From contig DASXKV010000029.1 in the NCBI GenBank assembly GCA_036496605.1, positions 78,548 through 142,547 on the forward strand: 64,000 nt of DNA. The letters are read 5' to 3'. The notes under the pieces are model-generated. The model did not search any database, was not told where the DNA came from, and saw only the letters and a program-made list of their open reading frames with translations. Source of the DNA: Gemmatimonadaceae bacterium (GTDB lineage: Bacteria; Gemmatimonadota; Gemmatimonadetes; Gemmatimonadales; Gemmatimonadaceae). Below, one piece after another: positions 8,998-18,956 of the stretch; position 1 is the stretch's first letter; each line of letters opens with the position of its first letter. The translations under genes were made by a program, and so were the position numbers.

Positions 8998-10658
8998 CGC
9001 GGTCCTCCCGGTATGCTCGCGTACGACGTCGATGAGCGCGACTGCACCGTCGTCACAAATCGCTCAGCCGAGCTTTGCATGCGGCGGAGCACGGGAGCAG
9101 GATATACGCCGAGCCAAACGATCGCCGCGACGAGCGGCGCCATGATCAACAGCTCGCGCACATTGAGATCCGCGATATGCTCGTTTTCCGCTTTACTCAA
9201 CGCGTTGAAGAGGATGCGCTGAATGGCCCAGAGGAGATAGGCGGCGGCGAAGATGACAGCCGTCGTCGCGACGACGGTGAAGATCGGAACCGTTTTGAAC
9301 GATCCAATGAGCACGAGGAATTCGCCGACGAATCCATTGGTCCCCGGCAAGCCGATGCTGCTCAACGAGACGAAGGTCAGTATGGCTGCGAACATCGGTA
9401 CGACGCGCGCGATGCCGCCGTACGCTGCGATCTCGCGCGAATGCCTACGCTCGTAGATCATGCCGATCAATAGAAAGAGAGCACCCGTCGAGATGCCATG
9501 GTTGATCATGACCATCAGCGCGCCCTGCACACTCTGTACAGTCAGCGCGAAGATGCCCAGCATGACGAAACCAAGGTGGCTCACCGACGAGTACGCGACG
9601 AGCTTCTTGAAGTCCGGCTGCACCATCGAGACGAGGGCGCCGTAGACGATACCGATCACGGCCAGGCCGAGGATGATCGAACGCACCGTGTCGTTGAGCG
9701 CCGCCGAAGGAAACAGCGGCACAGCGATCCTGAGGAATCCGAAAGTGCCGAGCTTCAGCATGATGCTCGCCAGCACCACGGATCCTGCCGTTGGTGCTTC
9801 GACGTGCGCGTCGGGCAGCCACGTGTGGAACGGGAACATCGGCACCTTCACCGCGAATGCCATGAAGAAGGCGCCGAACAACCAGAGCGCCGCACGGGGC
9901 GACACGGCGACATTTCGCAAGATGTAATCGTACGAGAACGTCGGGATTCCAGTCATCGGGTTCTTCGCGGCGAGGCCGATATAGACGATGGCGGCCAGCA
10001 TCAGCATCGAACCGACCATCGTGTAGATGAAGAACTTGAGACTGGCATAAATCCGCCGTTCCCCGCCCCAGATGCCGATGATGAAGTACATCGGCACAAG
10101 CATGACCTCCCACATCACGTAGAACAGGAAGAGGTCGAGACTCATGAAGACGCCGAGCATGCCGGTCGTCAGCACCAGCATGAGGACGTAAAAGCTATGC
10201 GTCCGCGTGCGAATGTAAGTCCAGCTACCGAGCGACGAGAGCACCATGATGAACGTCGTCAGCAGGATCATCATCATGGCCATGCCGTCGACGCCGATCG
10301 TGAAGCGCACGCCCCACGCCGGGATCCAGGAATGATCGAAGGCGAATTGCCAGCGCGGATCGCCCGGATCGAACGCCCACCACAAGCCTAACGATACAAT
10401 GAACTCGGCGAGGAAAGTCACGAGCGCAATGATGCGCGGCACCGAGGCGACACCGGTCGCGACCTCGTCCACGGCCGTCCGCGGGTCGACGCCGGCGCGC
10501 GCGGCCGCCGATTCCTCGGGCGCCGCCACCGGCGCCGCACCTGCTCTCGAGCCGAACGCGCCGTGAAGCCAGATCACGAGCGCGCCTGCCACCGGAATGG
10601 CGAGCAACGCCGTTAAAACCCAGCGATCGTAAGCGATGGAGCTCAAGAAACCGTTCAT
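8994..10658 (-). CDS. nuoM: NADH-quinone oxidoreductase subunit M
   Basis: I chose ATG 10658 (MNGFLSSIAYDRW), 2 nt after the nuoL stop, giving 554 residues; a longer upstream frame would run through nuoL and is not credible. The key proton-translocation motifs are visible: YVMWEVMLVPMYFIIG with the conserved Glu near residue 165, and KVPMFPFHTWLPDAHVEAPT with the conserved Lys. An extra hydrophilic insertion of about 45 residues (alanine- and acid-rich, around residues 25-75) follows the first membrane span. The protein acts in the membrane arm of complex I. Confidence 0.95.
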   Translation of the reverse strand: MNGFLSSIAYDRWVLTALLAIPVAGALVIWLHGAFGSRAGAAPVAAPEESAAARAGVDPRTAVDEVATGVASVPRIIALVTFLAEFIVSLGLWWAFDPGDPRWQFAFDHSWIPAWGVRFTIGVDGMAMMMILLTTFIMVLSSLGSWTYIRTRTHSFYVLMLVLTTGMLGVFMSLDLFLFYVMWEVMLVPMYFIIGIWGGERRIYASLKFFIYTMVGSMLMLAAIVYIGLAAKNPMTGIPTFSYDYILRNVAVSPRAALWLFGAFFMAFAVKVPMFPFHTWLPDAHVEAPTAGSVVLASIMLKLGTFGFLRIAVPLFPSAALNDTVRSIILGLAVIGIVYGALVSMVQPDFKKLVAYSSVSHLGFVMLGIFALTVQSVQGALMVMINHGISTGALFLLIGMIYERRHSREIAAYGGIARVVPMFAAILTFVSLSSIGLPGTNGFVGEFLVLIGSFKTVPIFTVVATTAVIFAAAYLLWAIQRILFNALSKAENEHIADLNVRELLIMAPLVAAIVWLGVYPAPVLRRMQSSAERFVTTVQSRSSTSYASIPGGPR

Positions 10659-10660
10659 GA

Positions 10661-12874
10661 TCACCGGATCGTGAAAGCGCCAAGCACGAACAACACACCA
10701 ACGATCAACACCCAGGCATACGTGCCCACCTGACCGGACTGCAATCGCGAACCGATCCAACCGACGAAGCGCGGAACTTGTCCACCGACGAAGCGCACCA
10801 TGACGCCGTCGATCAGCCCGTCGTCGATGCCCTCCCACAGCAGCCCACGCGAAACACCAACCGTCGGTTGCACGACCGCGTCGTCATAGATCTCGTCGAC
10901 GTAATACTTGTTCGCGAGCACGCGCTCGAATCCCTCTTCCGGCTTCGCGTCGCGCTTCGGAAGGAGCCGCCCTGGCTCGAGGACCGTCCACGCGACGATG
11001 ATTCCCGCAATCGCGATTGCGAGCGCGACACCGATCAGCGCGTACTCGAGCGTCTGGTTCACCTCGGGTACTGTGCCGTGAGTAATTCGCAGCGTGGATT
11101 CACCGACGACCGGCTCGAGCCAGCGGTCCAGCAGGCCGATGCGTCCGAGCTTGATCGTTTCCGGCAGGTTGAGCCATCCTCCGACGACGCTCAACGCGCC
11201 GAGGACGACGAGCGGCCCCGTCATCACCCACGGCGCCTCGCCGAGAAACTCTCGCTCACGCTCACCGGAGCGGTTCGGCCCGAGGAACGTGTAGATGAGC
11301 ATGCGCATCATGTACACGGCAGTCATGAACGCGGCTGCCAGACCGAGCGCGTAGCACGCGTAGAGCACGATTCCGCCGGGAATGCCTAACCAGTGCGCGT
11401 CCGCCAGCGTCGACCCGCGGGCGCGCAGAAACAGCGTGCCCAGGATCTCGTCCTTCGAGAAGAACCCCGCAAAGGGGAAAATACCCGCAATCGCGAGCGT
11501 GGCCGCGAGCATCAGCAGGAACGTCCACGGCATGTACCGCCGCAGGCCGCCCATGTTGCGCATGTCCTGCGCATCGTCCTCGTTGTGCGTCGCATGATAG
11601 GCGCGATGCATCGCGAAGATCACCGAGCCCGAGCCGAGGAAGAGGAGTGCCTTGAAGAAGGCGTGCGTCACGAGATGGAACACACCGGACACATAAGCAC
11701 CTGCCCCAACGCCGACGAACATGTAGCCGAGTTGTGAGACCGTGGAATACGCCAACACCTTCTTGATATCCCACTGCTTGAGTCCGATCGACGCCGCGAA
11801 GATCGCGGTGAGCGCCCCGATCACCACGACCGTTAGGCTCGCCGAGGGCGACAGCGCGAAAAGGAAATTGCTGCGCGCGATGAGGTACACACCCGCCGTC
11901 ACCATCGTTGCGGCGTGAATCAGCGCCGAGACCGGCGTCGGGCCGGCCATGGCGTCAGGCAGCCAGGTGTAGAGCGGGATCTGCGCGCTCTTGCCGGTGC
12001 AGCCCAGGAAGAAGAAGAGGCAGATCCAGGTGACGACGTTCGGGGCAAGACTGGCCGCCTGTCCCCGCACGCCCTCGAACTCGAGCGTGCCGACGTTCGC
12101 CCACAGCATGAACATGGCGACAAGAAACCCGAAGTCGCCGATCCGGTTCATGATGAATGCCTTCTTGCCGGCGTTCGCATTCGCCTCGTCCAAATACCAG
12201 AAGCCGATGAGCAGATACGAACAGAGGCCGACGCCTTCCCAGCCGACGAACATCACCGGATAGCTCGCGCCCATTACGAGCACGAGCATGAACGCGACGA
12301 ACAGGTTCAGATACGCGAAGTAGCGCGGGTAGCCCGGATCGTCCTGCATATATCCGACGCTAAAAATGTGGATCAACATGCCGACGCCAGTAATGACCAG
12401 GATCATTACCATCGACAGTTGGTCCAGCTGAAATGCGGCGTCGATACGGAGATCGCCGACCGGCATCCACTCGTAGTACCGCTGGACGAATGGCGCGTGC
12501 AGCTCGGCGCCAGCGCCTCGCATCGCCATGAAGATCGCGACCGCAAGAACGAAGGCGAGCACCATCACGCCCGGTCCAACGATGCTCGTTAGGGTCGCGA
12601 AGCGATGGCGGACAATGACGTGATGATCGTCGCCGTGACCGCCGCCGCCGGTGACATCATGGCCCGTGTGTGCCTCGTGCGCTTCCTCTGCCGACGGTTG
12701 CGGATCATGCGGATGGGCTCCCGGGTCGGCCGGACCCGCATGATAGGCGCTGAAGATCGATAACGCGCCGTTGAGCACGAACCCCAGCAGCGGCAACAAC
12801 GGCAACGCCGACATCCAGCGGGCAACTGTGCCGGCGAGCGGCTGCGCGATACCCGTGACGTCCTGGAGAGACAT
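10661..12874 (-). CDS. nuoL: NADH-quinone oxidoreductase subunit L
   Basis: With start ATG 12874 ([11 protein letters not shown]), which overlaps the nuoK stop by 1 nt (TGATG), the protein has 737 residues, somewhat longer than the roughly 610 of E. coli NuoL. Core motifs include MFVGWEGVGLCSYLLIGFW and GKSAQIPLYTWLPDAMAGPT, with the conserved Glu and Lys of the antiporter module. Between the first two membrane spans there is an insertion rich in His and acidic residues (plus-strand 12600-12750). The C-terminus contains the long lateral helix expected for NuoL. It is the distal proton-pumping subunit of complex I. Confidence 0.95.
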   Translation of the reverse strand: MSLQDVTGIAQPLAGTVARWMSALPLLPLLGFVLNGALSIFSAYHAGPADPGAHPHDPQPSAEEAHEAHTGHDVTGGGGHGDDHHVIVRHRFATLTSIVGPGVMVLAFVLAVAIFMAMRGAGAELHAPFVQRYYEWMPVGDLRIDAAFQLDQLSMVMILVITGVGMLIHIFSVGYMQDDPGYPRYFAYLNLFVAFMLVLVMGASYPVMFVGWEGVGLCSYLLIGFWYLDEANANAGKKAFIMNRIGDFGFLVAMFMLWANVGTLEFEGVRGQAASLAPNVVTWICLFFFLGCTGKSAQIPLYTWLPDAMAGPTPVSALIHAATMVTAGVYLIARSNFLFALSPSASLTVVVIGALTAIFAASIGLKQWDIKKVLAYSTVSQLGYMFVGVGAGAYVSGVFHLVTHAFFKALLFLGSGSVIFAMHRAYHATHNEDDAQDMRNMGGLRRYMPWTFLLMLAATLAIAGIFPFAGFFSKDEILGTLFLRARGSTLADAHWLGIPGGIVLYACYALGLAAAFMTAVYMMRMLIYTFLGPNRSGEREREFLGEAPWVMTGPLVVLGALSVVGGWLNLPETIKLGRIGLLDRWLEPVVGESTLRITHGTVPEVNQTLEYALIGVALAIAIAGIIVAWTVLEPGRLLPKRDAKPEEGFERVLANKYYVDEIYDDAVVQPTVGVSRGLLWEGIDDGLIDGVMVRFVGGQVPRFVGWIGSRLQSGQVGTYAWVLIVGVLFVLGAFTIR

Positions 12875-13167
12875 CAGCCCTTCAGCAAGTTGATGTTCTG
12901 CAGATCGACCGTCTGTCGATGACGGAAGAGCGCGATAATGATCGCGAGGCCAACGGCGGCTTCCGCCGCCGCCACGGTCATCACGAAGAACACGAACACC
13001 TGGCCGCCGACGCCATACACCTGCGAGAAGGCGACGAAGGTCAGGTTCACGGCATTGAGCATCAGTTCCACGCACATGAAGACGATGATCGCATTGCGTC
13101 GCGTGAGCACGCCGACGACGCCAATCGTGAATAGCACCGCCGAGAAGAAGAGCGCCTCAGCCAGCAT
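12874..13167 (-). CDS. nuoK: NADH-quinone oxidoreductase subunit K
   Basis: This 97-residue protein has three membrane spans and the conserved NuoK glutamates within [20 protein letters not shown] (residues 27-46) and ETAVGLAII-like segment [16 protein letters not shown]. It forms part of the proton channel next to NuoJ. Its start at 13167 overlaps the 3' end of nuoJ by 11 nt, and its stop overlaps the nuoL start. Confidence 0.96.
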   Translation of the reverse strand: MLAEALFFSAVLFTIGVVGVLTRRNAIIVFMCVELMLNAVNLTFVAFSQVYGVGGQVFVFFVMTVAAAEAAVGLAIIIALFRHRQTVDLQNINLLKG

Positions 13168-13708
13168 CGGTCACCGACCTCCTTCTTCCGAGCACCACTG
13201 CCCCGACAACCGCCGCGAGCAGCAGCACGCTCGTCACCTCAAAGGCGAGGAGATATTCGTTGAAGAGTGAACCCGCGACGGGCGCGATGACGCCGGTGTA
13301 CTGGATCTGCCGTGCGAGGTAGCCAGGGGCGATTCGCGGCTGCACATGCACGCGCGTGAGCGCGAAGATCTGCGCGAGGAGCGCGATGCCCACCGCGCCG
13401 GCAACCAGCCTCCAACCCCGACCACGTGCGTCAGCCACCTCGGACGGATGGCCAAGGTTGAGCAACATGATGACGAACAAGAAAACCACCATGATCGCGC
13501 CGGCGTACACCAGTACCTGGATGGCGCCAATGAACTGGGCGTCGAGCATGACGAACAGCGCGGCGAGGGCGAACATCGTCGTCACGAGCCACATTGCCGC
13601 GGCGACGGGACTCCGTCGCGTCACGAACAGAATCGCCGCGACGACGGCAACGATGCCGAAGACGTAGAAGTTGAAGGTGTAGAAGAGAGGAAGGTTCTCG
13701 TGCAACAC
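13157..13708 (-). CDS. nuoJ: NADH-quinone oxidoreductase subunit J
   Basis: The 183-residue protein has five predicted membrane spans. The third contains [19 protein letters not shown], the conserved NuoJ helix that carries the pi-bulge in solved complex I structures. It starts with GTG at 13708, immediately after the nuoI stop (TGA|GTG). Its 3' end overlaps nuoK. Confidence 0.95.
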   Translation of the reverse strand: MLHENLPLFYTFNFYVFGIVAVVAAILFVTRRSPVAAAMWLVTTMFALAALFVMLDAQFIGAIQVLVYAGAIMVVFLFVIMLLNLGHPSEVADARGRGWRLVAGAVGIALLAQIFALTRVHVQPRIAPGYLARQIQYTGVIAPVAGSLFNEYLLAFEVTSVLLLAAVVGAVVLGRRRSVTDAG

Positions 13709-14203
13709 TCACTCTCCTTTCGGGTCCGCCGGGTCCCACATCTCGCACACGGGATGCGTCTGCGCCATCAACCGCTCGAGGTCATAGACAAACCCCTCGC
13801 GGCTGTATTCAGAGTTCTCGTAATGCCGACCGACGTGAATCGCTTCCTCGGGACACACCTCCTGGCAGTACCCGCAGAAGATGCACCTGAACTCGTCGAT
13901 CTCGAACAGCAGGGGATACCGATTGCCCTGCTCGTCTTCGCCCGGCACCAACTTGATGCAGTTCGCGGGACACACCGTCGGACACAGTCCGCACGCGACG
14001 CATTTGGCTTTCCCATCCTCGGTGGTGAGCATGCGATGCGTCCCACGCCAGCGCGGCGAGAGCGCCCACTTTTCCTCCGGATACTGCACCGTCACCTTCT
14101 CCGAGAAGAGATGCTTCAGCGTCAACGCCATGCCGTTCAGCGTCGCGCGTACGTAACTCGTTTGCTCGATCGGACGCTCGAGCACCTTCACGCCAATAGA
14201 CAT
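13709..14203 (-). CDS. nuoI: NADH-quinone oxidoreductase subunit I (two 4Fe-4S clusters)
   Basis: The 164-residue ferredoxin-like subunit carries two CxxCxxCxxxCP cluster motifs, CVACGLCPTVCPANCI (about residues 60-75) and CIFCGYCQEVCPEEAI (about residues 104-119). These ligate clusters N6a and N6b, which pass electrons from the peripheral arm toward NuoB. The start ATG overlaps the nuoH stop by 1 nt. Confidence 0.97.
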   Translation of the reverse strand: MSIGVKVLERPIEQTSYVRATLNGMALTLKHLFSEKVTVQYPEEKWALSPRWRGTHRMLTTEDGKAKCVACGLCPTVCPANCIKLVPGEDEQGNRYPLLFEIDEFRCIFCGYCQEVCPEEAIHVGRHYENSEYSREGFVYDLERLMAQTHPVCEMWDPADPKGE

Positions 14204-15522
14204 CAGTCGCCCGCCTCCGCGGGATGAAAGCGCGCTCGGTCGAGTGCCGCCTGACGCAACTTCTCGAGGTTGCGCCTATCGAGCCGCGAATACGCCGGAC
14301 TCACGATCCGTCCGCGGTCGAGAATCAGGAACACGATCGCGACGATCAGGATGTTGAGCGCGAGCAACGCGGCGCCGAACTGCCAGGACCCGCGGTAGTA
14401 GCCGCCGTAGTTGAGCCCGACGATCGCCCCCGCCATCGCGACGATGTACGTGAGCGCGAGCGGCAAGAGAACCTTCCACCCAAGCGCCATTAGTTGGTCG
14501 TATCGAAAGCGCGGCAGTGTCCAGCGCACCCACATGAAGATGAAGACGAAGATCAGGATCTTCACGAAGAAGAACGCTGCGGTGAGCAAGGACGCGACCA
14601 GGCTGTGGGCGTAGTTGTCCCACAGTGTGAATGGAATGTCCCATCCGCCGAAGAAGAGCGTCGTCATCAACGCGCTCGCCGTCACCATGTTTGCGTACTC
14701 GGCGATGAAAAACATCGAGAACTTCATCGCGCTGTACTCGGAGTGATAGCCCGCGATGAGCTCCGACTCGGCTTCCGGCAGATCGAACGGCAGGCGATTC
14801 GTTTCGGCGAACGCCGAGACGAAGAAGATGAAGAAAGCGAACGTACAGCCGAAGATGTTCCACGCGAGCGGCCACTGTCCCGACGTCTGCTGGGAGACGA
14901 TTGCGCTGAGCGAGACGTTGCCCGAGAGCAGCAACACCGGGATCGTCGCCATACCCATCGCGATCTCGTACGAGATCATCTGTGCGCTCGAGCGCAGGCC
15001 GCCCAGGAGTGCGTACTTGTTGTTCGAGGACCACCCGGCGAGCACGATACCGTAGACGCCTAACGACGATATTGCCAGGATGTAGAGGAAGCCGATCGGC
15101 AGGGGCGCGATTGACATGTCGATCAGTCCCCAGCGCGAATACCACGGAGCCCCGAACGGGATCACCGCCATCGTCATCAGCGCCGGTATGAACGAGAGCG
15201 CCGGCGCGAGGATGAACAGCGGCTTGTACGCCGCGCTGGGGTACGTCTCCTCCTTCATGATGTTCTTGAGACCGTCTGCGGCCGGCTGCAGTAGGCCACC
15301 CGGTCCAACGCGATTCGGCCCGAGGCGGTCCTGGATCCATCCGGCGATTTTCCGCTCGAGGAGCGTGAGCATCGCGACGCCAACGAGATAGATACTGAAC
15401 AACAGGATCATCTTGATGATCGTCGCGATCAGCCAGGCCTTGAAATGTTCGGGCCCTGGGACGATCACCAGTCCCGGCTGCGTCGACGCGGTCTGAAGCG
15501 CGAACGGAAAGCTCAGGATCAT
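14203..15522 (-). CDS. nuoH: NADH-quinone oxidoreductase subunit H
   Basis: NuoH forms the quinone-binding chamber with NuoB and NuoD. The 439-residue protein, somewhat longer than the E. coli homologue of 325, shows AWIQ-type motif GWIQDRLGPNRVGPGGLLQP near residue 60, the cytoplasmic loop FAETNRLPFDLPEAESELIAGY rich in conserved acidic residues, and multiple membrane spans. The extra length is mainly at the N- and C-termini. The start ATG 15522 overlaps the nuoG stop by 4 nt. Confidence 0.96.
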   Translation of the reverse strand: MILSFPFALQTASTQPGLVIVPGPEHFKAWLIATIIKMILLFSIYLVGVAMLTLLERKIAGWIQDRLGPNRVGPGGLLQPAADGLKNIMKEETYPSAAYKPLFILAPALSFIPALMTMAVIPFGAPWYSRWGLIDMSIAPLPIGFLYILAISSLGVYGIVLAGWSSNNKYALLGGLRSSAQMISYEIAMGMATIPVLLLSGNVSLSAIVSQQTSGQWPLAWNIFGCTFAFFIFFVSAFAETNRLPFDLPEAESELIAGYHSEYSAMKFSMFFIAEYANMVTASALMTTLFFGGWDIPFTLWDNYAHSLVASLLTAAFFFVKILIFVFIFMWVRWTLPRFRYDQLMALGWKVLLPLALTYIVAMAGAIVGLNYGGYYRGSWQFGAALLALNILIVAIVFLILDRGRIVSPAYSRLDRRNLEKLRQAALDRARFHPAEAGD

Positions 15523-17084
15523 GCGGACGCCTCTGCGATCGCGCCCGCGATCATCGCGCCCTTCATGCCCAACGCATCGTACGACATCCCGCTGAACTCG
15601 GGACGCGCCGCGGCGAGCGCCGCAAATACGTCACTGGGCAGCCCGCCGCCAGCCGAACCGCCTAACGCGGCGAGCAGATCCGAGAACACGAACCAGCTTG
15701 GTCGAGCGAAGCCAGGCGCTGCTTTCGCCTGCATGAAGCGCTGGACCCGCCCGCGCAAATTGGTGAACGTGCCCTCTTCCTCGCTCATGTTCGCGATCGG
15801 GAGGACGACGGCCGCCGTGTGACGCGCCCAGAACGGAAGCGTGGTACCGACGACGATCGTCGTCGCGGCGCGCGCCGCGCCCGCGGCATCTTCACCAGCA
15901 AGCTCCTCGTCGGCGACGAGGAGCACGTCACCAGCGGCGACCTTCTCGAGTGGACGATCACTGCGCGTGAAGCCGAGGACCTCTGCGCCGCGCACGTTCG
16001 CGGCGCGATCGGCGCGCAACGAGAGATCGTCGACCCCGGGCAACGGCACCTCCGGCCCCCTCGTGACGCGGAATGCCCCGGCGCCGCCAGTGCGCTTCAC
16101 GATCTCCGACAACACGAACAGCGCTTCGTTCGAAAGCATCGGCGACGCGAGCACGAAGACGCGCTTGCCGGTGATGAGCTTCGTCGCATCGGCGAGCGCG
16201 CGATCCCAATCGCAGCCCGCGAGCGACGCCCCATTGCGCACCATCGGCACGTCGACGCGATCGCGGCGATTCAGCCACCGATAATTCAGGCGGCCGTGGT
16301 CGCACATGAAGTACTTGTTGACATCCTCGTTAGGTCGCGGCCGCATACGCACGACCTGATTGTCGCGCGTTTCGATCATCATGTTGCAGCCCTGCGAGCA
16401 GTTTGGGCACACGGATGCGGCGCGATCGAGCTCCCACGCGCGCGCCTTGTTCAGCGCGTCCTTGGAGAGCAGCGCACCGACCGGACAGAGATCGATGACG
16501 TTCCCGGCCCATGGGTGCGTCATATCCTCGCCCTCGAACTTGCCGATCACCGCGCGATCCCCGCGCTCCGAGACGTTGAGGATCGGATGATGAGCGACAT
16601 CATCCATGAAACGCACGCAGCGTGTGCACAGAATACATCTATTCGCGACGTAGATAACGTCGCCGCCGAAATCCTCGACGGGATTGAATCGCTTCGGCTC
16701 GCGGTAGCGTCCTTCGGGACGCCCTTCCTGATACGTGTAGTCCTGCAGCTCGCACTCGCCGGCCTGATCGCAGATCGGACAATCGAGCGGATGGTTGATG
16801 AGCAACATCTCGAGGACGCCCCGCCGCGCCTCGAGTGCCTTGTCGGTGTGCACGCGGACGACCTGCCCTTCGGCGACTGACGTCGCGCACGATGGCGCGA
16901 GCTTCGGCGCCTTCTCGACCTCGACAAGGCACATGCGGCATACGCCGGCAACCGGAAGCCCCGGGTGATAGCAATAGTGCGGGATCAGCACGCCCGCCGC
17001 TTTTGCCGCCTCGAGGATCGACGTCCCCGCCGGCACTGACACCGCGCGCCCTTCGATCGTTACGTTGACCAGCTTATCTGCCAT
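15519..17084 (-). CDS. nuoG: NADH-quinone oxidoreductase subunit G, short form
   Basis: The N-terminal 2Fe-2S ferredoxin domain (CRMCLVEVEKAPKLAPSC), the HxxxCxxCxxxxxC cluster region (HPLDCPICDQAGECELQDY) and the 4Fe-4S region (RCILCTRCVRF, then DLCPVGAL) are intact. A further CPNCSQGCN motif resembles the N7 cluster site. The following molybdopterin-oxidoreductase-like domain is truncated: the protein is 521 residues against about 900 in E. coli. Shortened NuoG is known in several phyla, so this is probably functional. Confidence 0.94.
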   Translation of the reverse strand: MADKLVNVTIEGRAVSVPAGTSILEAAKAAGVLIPHYCYHPGLPVAGVCRMCLVEVEKAPKLAPSCATSVAEGQVVRVHTDKALEARRGVLEMLLINHPLDCPICDQAGECELQDYTYQEGRPEGRYREPKRFNPVEDFGGDVIYVANRCILCTRCVRFMDDVAHHPILNVSERGDRAVIGKFEGEDMTHPWAGNVIDLCPVGALLSKDALNKARAWELDRAASVCPNCSQGCNMMIETRDNQVVRMRPRPNEDVNKYFMCDHGRLNYRWLNRRDRVDVPMVRNGASLAGCDWDRALADATKLITGKRVFVLASPMLSNEALFVLSEIVKRTGGAGAFRVTRGPEVPLPGVDDLSLRADRAANVRGAEVLGFTRSDRPLEKVAAGDVLLVADEELAGEDAAGAARAATTIVVGTTLPFWARHTAAVVLPIANMSEEEGTFTNLRGRVQRFMQAKAAPGFARPSWFVFSDLLAALGGSAGGGLPSDVFAALAAARPEFSGMSYDALGMKGAMIAGAIAEASA

Positions 17085-17093
17085 CGGGCGGCC

Positions 17094-18407
17094 TCAAGCC
17101 ACGGCGGGCACGAGATGATGAGTCTTCTTCTTGATCAGCGACTCGAAGTCATTCCTGAATTTCTTCAGGCCCGAGACCACCGGCGTCCCGCACGAATCGC
17201 TCAAGACGCAAATCGTCTTGCCTGTCATGTTGTCGGCTATCTCGAGCAGCGTATCGAGATCTTCTGACGTCCCGTCACCCGCAGCGATGCGCTCGAGAAT
17301 CTTCGTCGTCCACGCGGTGCCTTCGCGGCACTGCGTGCACTGCGCACAGCTCTCGTGCGCGAAAAAGCGCGCCGCCCGCGCGATGAACTTCACGAGATTC
17401 TGTGCGTCGTCGATGACGATCACGCCGCCGGAGCCGAGCATCGTGCCTTGAGCGACGAAGCCCTCGTAGTCCATGAGCGACGCTTCCGCCTCGGCGAGGT
17501 TCTGAATCGGCACCGAGATGCCGCCTGGAATAATCGCTTTGAACTTTCGCCCTGGCAGCGGGCCGCCGCACAGATCGTACAAGAAATCCCTGAACGGAAA
17601 TCCCATCGGGACCTCGTAGTTCCCCGGGCGCGCGATGTTGCCACAGACCGAGTAGAGCTTGGTGCCGGTCGATTTCGGGTTGTCGGAACGTGAAAACCTC
17701 TTGTACCAGTCGGCGCCGTTGTTGAGAACATGTGGAACGGCAACGAGCGTTTCGACGTTGTTGATCGTCGTCGGCTGCCCGAAGACGCCTGCGACCGCAG
17801 GGAATGGCGGCTTGATGCGTGGATTCCCGCGGCGCCCTTCCAACGAGTTCATCAGAGCGGTCTCTTCACCGCAGATATAGGCACCGGCGCCGCGGTGGAC
17901 CCACACGTTCACTGTTTTGCCCGTCCCCATCGCGTCTTGTCCAAGGATACCGGCGGCATAGGCCTCCTTGATTGCTGCTTCCATCCGTTCGATCGGCTCG
18001 GTGAACTCGCCGCGAATGTAGATGTACGCCGTTTCCGCGCCGATTGCCCACGCGCCGATCGCGCATCCTTCCACGAGCGCGTGCGGCGTCCACCGCATGA
18101 TCTCGCGGTCCTTGAACGTGCCGGGCTCCGATTCGTCGGCGTTGCAACACAGATAGTGAGGCTTGCCATCGCCGGGCTTCATGAACGACCACTTGACGCC
18201 AGTTGGGAAGCCGGCGCCGCCGCGACCGCGGAGTCCGGAGTCCTTGACGATATTCACGATGTCGCCAGGCGCCATGCCTAACGCGCGCTCGAGCGCGACG
18301 TATCCGCCGCGCTTACGCCAACCTTCGAGAGTGGTCGCGCCTATGTCGCCAAAATGCTGCGACAGGACCGTCGTCTCGCGATCGTGCGGCTTGTGGGGAT
18401 AGCCCAT
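17094..18407 (-). CDS. nuoF: NADH-quinone oxidoreductase subunit F (FMN, NADH binding)
   Basis: The 437-residue protein contains the NADH/FMN-binding glycine-rich segments GLRGRGGAGFPTGVKW (about residue 58) and GAGAYICGEETALMNSLEG (about residue 170), and the C-terminal 4Fe-4S ligand motif ESCAQCTQCREGT (N3). It oxidises NADH at the tip of the peripheral arm. Start ATG 18407 directly abuts the nuoE stop (TAA|ATG). Confidence 0.97.
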   Translation of the reverse strand: MGYPHKPHDRETTVLSQHFGDIGATTLEGWRKRGGYVALERALGMAPGDIVNIVKDSGLRGRGGAGFPTGVKWSFMKPGDGKPHYLCCNADESEPGTFKDREIMRWTPHALVEGCAIGAWAIGAETAYIYIRGEFTEPIERMEAAIKEAYAAGILGQDAMGTGKTVNVWVHRGAGAYICGEETALMNSLEGRRGNPRIKPPFPAVAGVFGQPTTINNVETLVAVPHVLNNGADWYKRFSRSDNPKSTGTKLYSVCGNIARPGNYEVPMGFPFRDFLYDLCGGPLPGRKFKAIIPGGISVPIQNLAEAEASLMDYEGFVAQGTMLGSGGVIVIDDAQNLVKFIARAARFFAHESCAQCTQCREGTAWTTKILERIAAGDGTSEDLDTLLEIADNMTGKTICVLSDSCGTPVVSGLKKFRNDFESLIKKKTHHLVPAVA

Positions 18408-18956
18408 TTACTTGTATCGCGAAAGGAGCTCGGGGACACCTTCCGGCGTCACCGACTCGATGAAATCCTCATTGACCATTACCGGCGTCGCGAAACCGCA
18501 TGCGCCGAGACATTCGACCTCGATGACCGTGAAACGCTCGTCAGGCGACGTGACGCCGAGCTCCTGACAGCCGGTATGGCGCAGGAAGGCGTCGACGACT
18601 TCTTCGGCGCCGCAGATCTGGCAGGGCGAGGTCGTGCAGACCTGCACGAAATATTTCCCGACCGGATGCTGGTGGTACATCGTGTAGAATGTGACGACGC
18701 CCTTCACGTAAGCAGGCGTGAGCTCGAGCAGGTGTGCAACTTCCGTCATCCCCTCCTCGCTCACCCAGCCTCGATCGTGCTGCACCATCCAGAGCGCGGG
18801 AAGCAGCGCGGCCATCTTCGACGGATAGCGCGTGAGGAGCTCATCGAGCTCCTGCTTCCGTGTGCCGACGAAGACCGGCTTGTATGGCTCGCTGGAATGA
18901 CGGCCGTGTACGGTATCCGCGGGGGCCTCGACGCCGCCCATTTCGTGAATACTCAT
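18408..18956 (-). CDS. nuoE: NADH-quinone oxidoreductase subunit E (2Fe-2S)
   Basis: The 182-residue thioredoxin-like subunit carries the N1a cluster ligands in CTTSPCQICG (about residue 108) and CLGACGFATPVMVNE (about residue 150). It partners NuoF. The start ATG 18956 overlaps the nuoD stop by 4 nt. Confidence 0.96.
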   Translation of the reverse strand: MSIHEMGGVEAPADTVHGRHSSEPYKPVFVGTRKQELDELLTRYPSKMAALLPALWMVQHDRGWVSEEGMTEVAHLLELTPAYVKGVVTFYTMYHQHPVGKYFVQVCTTSPCQICGAEEVVDAFLRHTGCQELGVTSPDERFTVIEVECLGACGFATPVMVNEDFIESVTPEGVPELLSRYK

